Assembly: GCF_900199375.1 (NCBI RefSeq)
Contig: NZ_LT900217.1
Location: 2,046,001-2,110,000 of the forward strand
Reading direction: 5' to 3'
From: Gordonibacter urolithinfaciens
Lineage (GTDB): Bacteria; Actinomycetota; Coriobacteriia; Coriobacteriales; Eggerthellaceae
DNA: 64,000 nt
The position numbers and the translations under genes are program-made. The notes beneath the pieces are model-generated. The model made no database searches and was not told the DNA's origin. It saw nothing but the letters and a program-made list of their open reading frames with translations. Position 1 is the first letter of the stretch, and each line of letters starts with the position of its first letter. This document shows, piece after piece, positions 58,407-64,000 of this stretch.

Positions 58407-60179
58407 ATGGGTTCTTCCGCTGCATCTCCCTCCCCAAGCCGGACCGTCCGGGCCGGTCATGGCAAGGGATTCGTCCTCATCGCCGCCGTGTACCTGCTGG
58501 GCCTGTTCATTGGCGCGCTCGACACCGGCATCGTCACGCCCGCGCGTACCGTCATCCAAGGCGACCTCGGCATCACCGACCAGATGAGCGTGTGGATCAT
58601 CACCATCTACACGCTGGCGTACGCGGCGGCCATCCCGGTCATGGGCAAGCTGGCCGACCGCTCGGGGCGCAAGCGCATCTACCTGGTCAGCATCGCGCTG
58701 TTCGGCGCAGGGTCGCTTTTGTGCGGTCTCGCGCAGGACGTGGGAAGCTTCTGGATGCTCTTGGGCGCGCGAGCCGTGCAGGCGATCGGCGGAGGCGGCA
58801 TCGTGCCGGTGGCCACCGCCGAGTTCGGCACCACGTTCCCTCCCGAGAAGCGCGGGTTGGCGCTGGGCCTGGTGGGCGGCGTCTACGGCATCGCCAACAT
58901 CTTCGGCGCATCGGCCGGCAGCCTGATACTCTCGCTGTTCGGCCAGACGAACTGGCAGTTCATCTTCTACGTGAACGTGCCCATCTGCGCGGTTATCGTC
59001 GCAGCAGGGGTGTTCGTGCTGCCGAACACGCGCGCCGAGGAGGTGAAGCCCATCGACGGCTTGGGTATCGCGGTGCTCGTGACGATGGTGCTGTCGCTCC
59101 TGTACGGCCTGAAGAACCTCGATTTCTTCAACGTGGGCGCTTCCCTCGTGTCGACGGACGTGTGGCCGTTCCTGCTGGCCTTCGTGGTGCTGCTGCCGCT
59201 GTTCGTGCTCATCGAGCGGCGGGCGGCCGACCCGGTGCTGAACCTCTCGTACTTCCGGAACCGCGATATCCTCGTCACGCTCGTGCTGTCGGTGATCACG
59301 GGCGTCATCCTGATGGGGATCATCTTCATCCCGCAGTTCGCGGAGAACGTGCTGAAGCTGCCCTCGGGCAGCGGCGGCTACGTGGTGATCGTCCTCGCGG
59401 CGTTCGCGGGCGTGGGGGCCCCGGTATCGGGCAAGCTCATCGATCGGTTCGGCGTGAAGGCCGTGCTGGCCTTCGGGCTTGCCGCCTCGGCCGCCGGCGC
59501 GCTGTTCCTGGCGCTCGTGGCGACGCGGTTCGCGAACCTGGCGACGCTGATCGTCAGCCTGGTGGCTATCGGCATCGGGATGGGCTTCACCATCGGCACG
59601 CCGCTCAACTACATGATGCTGGCGAAGACGAAGGAGAGCGAGTCGAACTCGGCGCTGGCAACGTTGTCGCTCGTGCGCTCGGTGGGGACGGCGGTGGCCC
59701 CGGCCGTTCTGGTGGCGTTCATCGCGCATGCGGGCATGGCCGTGCCCGATCGCATCATGGGCGTGCTGCCCGACGTGCCGAACGGGCCTTCGATGGCGCA
59801 GCTGGCAAGCGGGGAGGGCGGGGGCGCGGGACTGCCTCCCGACCTGCAGCAGCTGATGGAGAATTCGGACGTGACGACGATCGTCGGCAGCGTGAAGACG
59901 TTGGCGAAGACCGAGATAGCGCAAGCGGCGACGGCCGCCGGGATGCCGTCCGAGGCGGTCGATGCCGCCGAGGACCAGTACCTTGCCGCCATCGACGAGC
60001 GGGCGGGGACTATCGAGGACACGTTCCAGAGCACGCTCGACGAAGGGTTCCGCGGAGCGTTCCTCCTGGTGGGGGCGTGCTCGCTGATTGGCTTGGCGCT
60101 GCTCGCGCTCTATCGGGAGGATAGCGGGTCCCACGGGCGCGGGAGCGGCGAGTCCGCGGAGGCGCGGCGCGGTCGCTGA
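58407..60179 (+). CDS. DHA2-family MFS drug exporter (EmrB/QacA type)
   Basis: 590 residues; ATG 58407 with gaaagg. Fourteen membrane segments; marks are ALDTGIVTPARTVIQGDLGI (motif D1), GKLADRSGRKRIYLV (motif A) and GARAVQAIGGGGIVPVATA (motif C-like). A long soluble insert near residues 450-555, before the last helix, is rich in Gln, Glu and Ala and should lie outside the cell. No membrane-fusion partner gene is adjacent. Proton-driven export of hydrophobic drugs or bile-acid-like compounds is plausible. Confidence 0.9.
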   Translation: MGSSAASPSPSRTVRAGHGKGFVLIAAVYLLGLFIGALDTGIVTPARTVIQGDLGITDQMSVWIITIYTLAYAAAIPVMGKLADRSGRKRIYLVSIALFGAGSLLCGLAQDVGSFWMLLGARAVQAIGGGGIVPVATAEFGTTFPPEKRGLALGLVGGVYGIANIFGASAGSLILSLFGQTNWQFIFYVNVPICAVIVAAGVFVLPNTRAEEVKPIDGLGIAVLVTMVLSLLYGLKNLDFFNVGASLVSTDVWPFLLAFVVLLPLFVLIERRAADPVLNLSYFRNRDILVTLVLSVITGVILMGIIFIPQFAENVLKLPSGSGGYVVIVLAAFAGVGAPVSGKLIDRFGVKAVLAFGLAASAAGALFLALVATRFANLATLIVSLVAIGIGMGFTIGTPLNYMMLAKTKESESNSALATLSLVRSVGTAVAPAVLVAFIAHAGMAVPDRIMGVLPDVPNGPSMAQLASGEGGGAGLPPDLQQLMENSDVTTIVGSVKTLAKTEIAQAATAAGMPSEAVDAAEDQYLAAIDERAGTIEDTFQSTLDEGFRGAFLLVGACSLIGLALLALYREDSGSHGRGSGESAEARRGR

Positions 60180-60255
60180 CGGCGCCTTCCGCTGAACGCG
60201 CGGAATTGTCACCCCATGCGCGGCGGGCGGCCGGCACTTGTGGCATACTGCCAGC

Positions 60256-61107
60256 ATGCGCATCAACGTCAGCTCCTACATCCCCGGAACCTCGCCGATC
60301 CACGCGTGCGACGCGCGCGTGAAGATCGTGCTGCTCGCGATGTACTCGGTCATGTTGTTTCTCGTGGACACGTGGGCGGGGCTGGTGCTGTGCGGCGCGC
60401 TGTTCGCGGCGGCGGCGGTTTCGTCGCGCATTCCCCTGCGGCGGTTCTTCGCGCTGCTCGTGCCCGTGTACGTGCTCGCGGCGTTCGCGGTCGTGTTCAA
60501 CGGGTTCGCCTTCGATGTGGGCCAGGCCGCTCCGGGGGCGGCGCCGCCCTTGATGGGGCAGGAGCCGGGGCTCTTCGGCAGCCTGCCGCCGGTGGCGCTC
60601 GTCGGGTCGTTCGGTCTCGTGCCCGCAGGCCTCGCGCGCGGATGCTTCTTCGCGGTGCGCATCGTGCTGCTGGTCACAGCCAGCCTCGTGGTCACGTACA
60701 CCACCACGTCCACCGCGCTCACGGACGCGCTCGCCGACTTCCTGCGCCCGCTGCGGCGGCTGCGCGTGCCGGTGGACGACATCGCCATGGTGTTCTCGCT
60801 GGCGCTGCGCTTCATCCCCGTCACGGCCGAGGAGCTCGGTCGCGTGCACGACGCGCAGCAGGCGCGCGGCGCGTCGTTTTCCGAGGGCGGCCTGTGGGAG
60901 CGCCTGCGTGCTTGGCAGACCGTGCTCATCCCCCTTTTCGTGGGCCTGTTCCGCCGTGCCGACGCGTTGGCCGTGGCCATGGACGCCCGCTGCTACGGGG
61001 CCCAGCCACATCGTACCTCCCTGCATGACCGTCGCCTTGCGGGCCGCAGCCTGGCCGTGCTCGCCGCCGGCCTCGCGCTGTGCATCGCCGTCGCCGTGCT
61101 GCTGTAG
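60256..61107 (+). CDS. ecfT: ECF transporter transmembrane T component
   Basis: 283 residues; ATG 60256 after a CATACT hexamer six bases upstream and no Shine-Dalgarno. CbiQ/EcfT-type protein with five to six membrane segments and the two coupling motifs Ala-Arg-Gly in QQARGASF and a variant DARCYG in place of Ala-Arg-Gly. EcfT couples ATPases to a vitamin- or metal-binding S component. No EcfA or S-component gene is within the window, which is unusual. Ends before a strong terminator. Confidence 0.87.
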   Translation: MRINVSSYIPGTSPIHACDARVKIVLLAMYSVMLFLVDTWAGLVLCGALFAAAAVSSRIPLRRFFALLVPVYVLAAFAVVFNGFAFDVGQAAPGAAPPLMGQEPGLFGSLPPVALVGSFGLVPAGLARGCFFAVRIVLLVTASLVVTYTTTSTALTDALADFLRPLRRLRVPVDDIAMVFSLALRFIPVTAEELGRVHDAQQARGASFSEGGLWERLRAWQTVLIPLFVGLFRRADALAVAMDARCYGAQPHRTSLHDRRLAGRSLAVLAAGLALCIAVAVLL

Positions 61108-61176
61108 GGCTCTTGCGGACGGGCCTTGCCCGGAAGGGGCGCCGCCGGCCAGCCTGTCGCCCTTTGCCCGCCCGGC

Positions 61177-61214
61177 AAAAAGCGGCGGCCGCACAGCGGT
61201 CGCCGCTTTTTTTT
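61177..61214. terminator. Bidirectional terminator between ecfT and the flavoprotein
   Basis: aaaaagcggcg (61177-61187) pairs with cgccgcttttt (61201-61211), with eight T from 61207 on the plus strand and A-rich flank giving T on the minus strand. It can end both convergent genes. Confidence 0.92.
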
Positions 61215-61272
61215 GAAAGTTGCGGCCCGGCCGCCGGGAGGGAGATGGCGTCCGGGCCGTTGCCGGGCCGGC

Positions 61273-63006
61273 CTACTCGGCGCCGGCCAGCTTGCGGCCG
61301 GTCACGTAGCCGAACGTGAGGCACGTGCCGCCCAGGTTATGGCCGGGGAAGTGCGTGGAGTAGCAGTTCGTGTACATGTCGCCCACCGTGGAGCCCAGGC
61401 AGTACAGCCCGTCGATGACCTCGTCGTCGGCGTTCATGGCCTGCAGGTCCTCGTTGCAGCGGATGCCGCCGGTGGTGGACAGGAACCACGGCGTGCACTC
61501 TATGCCGTAGAACGGGCCCTTCTTGATGGGCAGCAGCAGCTCTTTGCGCTTGCCGAACTCCTCGTCGACGCCTGCGTCGCAGTAGCCGTTGTACGCCTCG
61601 ATGGTCTTGAGCGTCTCGTCCTTCGGCAGGCCCAGCTTCTCCACCAGCTCCTCCACGGTGTCGGCCTTGATCATCTTCACCGGGATGTCGCCCGAGCCGT
61701 TCATGTTGATGGTGCCGGGGCCGTCCACCACGGTCTGCCAGTAGGCGCGCACGTCGTCGGGCGTGTCGAACACCTTCGGGCCGTCCACGTAGCGGTGGTT
61801 CTGCCAGCCCGGCTCGTTCGCGTAGTCGTCGTCCCAGATGGCGAACGCGTGGTTGCCCTTCTGGTGCATGAGCGCCAGGCCGCCGTGCGAGATGACGTTG
61901 TCCTCGTTGTCGTAGCGGCGGCCGTCCTCGTTCACCATGAGGCCCTGGAACGCGCGCACCTGGCGCGTGATGGAGCGCCACTGGAAGCAGAAGATCATGG
62001 GCGCGGGCGTCTCGCTCTTGTCGACGGCGGCGCCGGCCCAGTACGCCATCTTGTGGCCCGAACCGTTCCAGATGCCGCCGAACTCGGTCTGGTGCGCCGC
62101 CCAGGGAATGAACTTCTCCAGCATGTCCTTGTCCTGGCCGAAGTCGCCCGTGGCGATGACCACGCCCTTCTTTCCGTTGAACCGCACGTAGCCGTCCTTG
62201 CCCTTCGCCACGACGCCCACTACCTTGTCGCCGTCCTTCACGAGCTGCTGTGCGTCCGTCTCGTAGCGGATGTCCACACCGGCCTTCTCGCAATACAGCG
62301 CCATGTTCGCGCACACGTCCTGCTGCGGGTTGTCGTCGGGGCCCTTGCCGTTGGGCCCGTCGAGGAACTCGTGCGTGCCGGGGAACTCGCCGTTGATGTT
62401 CTCCGGGTCCTCGTACCAGTGCTCCATGACGGGGGTCAGGTCGTCGCCGCCCACGGAGCTGGCCGTGGTCATGCGGTCGATGAGCCAGTCCATGGCCTCG
62501 CCCGAGCGGTTGAAGTGCAGCATCCACTTGCGGCCGTCCACGCGGTAGGAGTGATAGCCCATCATGCGCTTGTAGCGCTGGGCCACTTCCTCGACGGAGC
62601 ACTCGTAGCCCTTCTCCTTCGTCAGCTTCGAGTTCATGGCGTAGATGGAGCCGCCGCGCCCGATGACGTGGTCCATGCGCTCGAGCATGACCACGTTCGC
62701 ACCGTTCTCGGCGGCTGCGAGCGCGCAGCACAGGCCGGAGAACCCGGCGCCGATGACCACGACGTCGGCGTCCACCGTCTCCTTGATGTCGCCCTCGGCG
62801 ATGGGATCGGGCGCCGTCTCGAAATCGTAGGTGCCGCCCGCGGCCTTGCCGTCGGAGGCCGACGTGCCCGCCTTGCCCTCCTTCGGCTGCGCAGCGCAGC
62901 CGGCGAGCGTCCCCACGCCCGTGACGGCGGCGGTAGCCACGGCGCCCGTGGCGAATGCGCCCTTGAGGAAGCTGCGGCGGTCCATGCTCGTCTTCTCGTT
63001 CTCCAT
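61273..63006 (-). CDS. Tat-exported FAD-dependent lipoprotein reductase
   Basis: 577 residues; ATG 63006 with gggaagggg upstream. Twin-arginine signal SMDRRSFLKGAF and lipobox LAGC. FAD site DVVVIGAGFSGLCCALAAAE; capping-domain residues include TTGGIRCNEDLQAMNAD. The C-terminal site reads FPGHNLGGTCLTFG, with Asn where fumarate reductases have the catalytic Arg of NRLGG, so a different substrate is expected. It belongs to a different subgroup from the two at 38-41 kb, being longer and with a fuller motif. Divergent from a membrane regulator that starts at 63212. Confidence 0.9.
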   Translation of the reverse strand: MENEKTSMDRRSFLKGAFATGAVATAAVTGVGTLAGCAAQPKEGKAGTSASDGKAAGGTYDFETAPDPIAEGDIKETVDADVVVIGAGFSGLCCALAAAENGANVVMLERMDHVIGRGGSIYAMNSKLTKEKGYECSVEEVAQRYKRMMGYHSYRVDGRKWMLHFNRSGEAMDWLIDRMTTASSVGGDDLTPVMEHWYEDPENINGEFPGTHEFLDGPNGKGPDDNPQQDVCANMALYCEKAGVDIRYETDAQQLVKDGDKVVGVVAKGKDGYVRFNGKKGVVIATGDFGQDKDMLEKFIPWAAHQTEFGGIWNGSGHKMAYWAGAAVDKSETPAPMIFCFQWRSITRQVRAFQGLMVNEDGRRYDNEDNVISHGGLALMHQKGNHAFAIWDDDYANEPGWQNHRYVDGPKVFDTPDDVRAYWQTVVDGPGTINMNGSGDIPVKMIKADTVEELVEKLGLPKDETLKTIEAYNGYCDAGVDEEFGKRKELLLPIKKGPFYGIECTPWFLSTTGGIRCNEDLQAMNADDEVIDGLYCLGSTVGDMYTNCYSTHFPGHNLGGTCLTFGYVTGRKLAGAE

Positions 63007-63152
63007 GTGAAACCCCTTCCCTCCGGCGGAACGCGTCCAGCGCGCCCGCTCCCTGCCCGGCGCCCTCCGCACCGTGCGTTGCCCGCACCCTAGCACGCGT
63101 GGCGTGCGCTCCGCTTCGCCCATCGCAGGGAAAAAGCCGAATCGTGCGTTTT

Positions 63153-63185
63153 CACCCTGCGGGGTGAGGCGCGACGCGGTATGCT
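63153..63185 (+). promoter_or_regulatory. Dyad and -10 hexamer in the divergent promoter gap
   Basis: CACCC-TGCG-GGGTG (63153-63166) is a short dyad; TATGCT at 63180-63185 may be the -10 for the regulator at 63212. The dyad would cover the promoter, fitting autoregulation. Confidence 0.45.
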
Positions 63186-63211
63186 TGTGCGAGGGACAAA
63201 GGGGAGGGCCC

Positions 63212-64000
63212 ATGAAGGGAAGCCACGTTCGCCACCTGTTCAACGAGCCGGGCGACCGCGAGCGCGTGCGCGCGGAGCTCGGCCACGCCGCGGCGGGAAA
63301 CGCCCGTATCGCGCTGGCCATGGCAAGCTACATGGTTTGGCTGATAGCCTGCTGTACCGGGCCGGCCGTCGTGCTCGGGGCACAGGGGTCGGGAGGCGGC
63401 GAGATGCTCCTGCCGGCATGGCTGGGGCCGCTCGCGTGCATGGCGGCGGCGAGCGCGGTCATAGCCGTGTGGTTCAAGCGGACCCGCAAGGTGCCGAGTG
63501 CGACCTCGTGGACTGTGGCATTGGCGTCGCTTATGACGCTCGCGGCGGCCCTTCATCTGGTGTGGGCGCTCGACACCGGGCTGCCGACGGCTGCGCGGGG
63601 CGCGCTGTACCTGCTGGCGAGCCTGGTCATGGGTGTGGGATGCGCGCTGTTCCGCGTGGAGGTCGATCGCGTGTTCGGCTGGATAGGAACGCAGCAGACG
63701 TTGTACCAGGGCATGCTGGCCACCGTGGCGACGGCAGCCGTGCTCGCGATGCTGGCGGTGGCGGGCCGGGTATCCGGGTCGGGCGACCTGCCCCTGCTGG
63801 CAGCGCCCCTCGTGCTGCCGTTCGCGGGCGCCGCGCTGCTGCGCTCCGTGGTGGGCGGCTTCCCCCGGGCGCGTTACTACGGGCATGGGCGCGACGTGCC
63901 GCTGCCGTTTCCCGCGAAGTTCGCTGCCACGTCGTGCGTGCAGGGTCTGGCTGCCGGCGTGCTGTTCGCGGGAATGTTCGCGTTAGGCGGCGACGGCGCC
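63212..64000 (+). CDS. Membrane regulator, N-terminal part (3' end outside window)
   Basis: 263 codons, open to the right edge, from ATG 63212 with aaaggggaggg. About seven hydrophobic segments, e.g. IALAMASYMVWLIACCTGPA, and a basic cytoplasmic N-terminus. Its place, divergent from a Tat flavoprotein, and its resemblance in layout to the proteins at 6408 and 41687 suggest a LuxR-type membrane regulator whose HTH lies beyond the window. Without the C-terminus this is an inference. Confidence 0.65.
   Translation, partial: MKGSHVRHLFNEPGDRERVRAELGHAAAGNARIALAMASYMVWLIACCTGPAVVLGAQGSGGGEMLLPAWLGPLACMAAASAVIAVWFKRTRKVPSATSWTVALASLMTLAAALHLVWALDTGLPTAARGALYLLASLVMGVGCALFRVEVDRVFGWIGTQQTLYQGMLATVATAAVLAMLAVAGRVSGSGDLPLLAAPLVLPFAGAALLRSVVGGFPRARYYGHGRDVPLPFPAKFAATSCVQGLAAGVLFAGMFALGGDGA

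Overview
This 64 kb window is high-GC DNA whose gene content points to an anaerobic gut actinobacterium of the Eggerthellaceae (Eggerthella or Gordonibacter type). The reasons are the molybdopterin oxidoreductase of the catechol-dehydroxylase/transhydroxylase group, the Tat-exported FAD lipoproteins, the membrane-bound LuxR regulators with about a dozen transmembrane segments, a methyl branch of the Wood-Ljungdahl pathway with a cysteine formate dehydrogenase, menaquinone synthesis and a CIRCE-controlled groESL. The family is inferred from gene content; no rRNA is present to prove it.

Region by region: 1-1160 carries the end of a molybdopterin enzyme and its small Fe-S partner. 1.3-9.7 kb has a degenerate membrane-anchored rubrerythrin-like protein, a haloacid-dehalogenase-type hydrolase, two divergent DASS anion transporters, a membrane LuxR regulator and an OmpR-type two-component system. 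9.8-12.5 kb has coaX, a broken HipA-like gene and a small helix-turn-helix gene. 12.7-21.8 kb is the one-carbon block: fhs, a DUF4143 ATPase insertion, fchA, folD, and a formate dehydrogenase with three ferredoxin-type proteins. 21.9-29.6 kb has an M24 peptidase, tsaE followed by a TsaB-RimI-TsaD fusion, a Bro-N gene behind an SOS-like box, a frameshifted MFS gene and menG. 29.9-38 kb has a radical SAM/B12-type protein divergent from an amidohydrolase, tatB-like and tatC, hypA, hypB and nadE. 38.2-45.4 kb has two tail-to-tail Tat lipoprotein flavoproteins, a LuxR regulator with an apparent frameshift and a NarL-type two-component system. 45.8-48 kb is groESL. 48-52.6 kb holds a DUF2510 membrane protein, a putative metal exporter, an HD protein, an MFS transporter and a universal stress protein. 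52.8-56.9 kb has tRNA-Lys, tRNA-Gln and the infA-rpmJ-rpsM-rpsK-rpsD-rpoA-rplQ operon. 57-64 kb has three small charged helical proteins, a DHA2 exporter, a lone EcfT, a third Tat flavoprotein and the start of another membrane LuxR regulator running off the window.

How the genes fit together: formate dehydrogenase, Fhs, FchA and FolD would connect CO2/formate with methylene-THF. FolD lacks the residues needed for its usual cyclohydrolase activity, so FchA probably supplies that step. The exported flavoproteins depend on the Tat system, part of which is encoded here, and with MenG-made menaquinone and the molybdenum enzyme they fit an organism that respires many organic acceptors, each reductase with its own regulator. 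Several genes seem to be leaderless, with a -10 hexamer 6-10 bases before the start codon and no Shine-Dalgarno sequence. Three loci (HipA-like, MFS at 27-28.7 kb, LuxR at 41.7-43.4 kb) contain frameshifts; the last two need one base each and could be draft errors or real strain variation.
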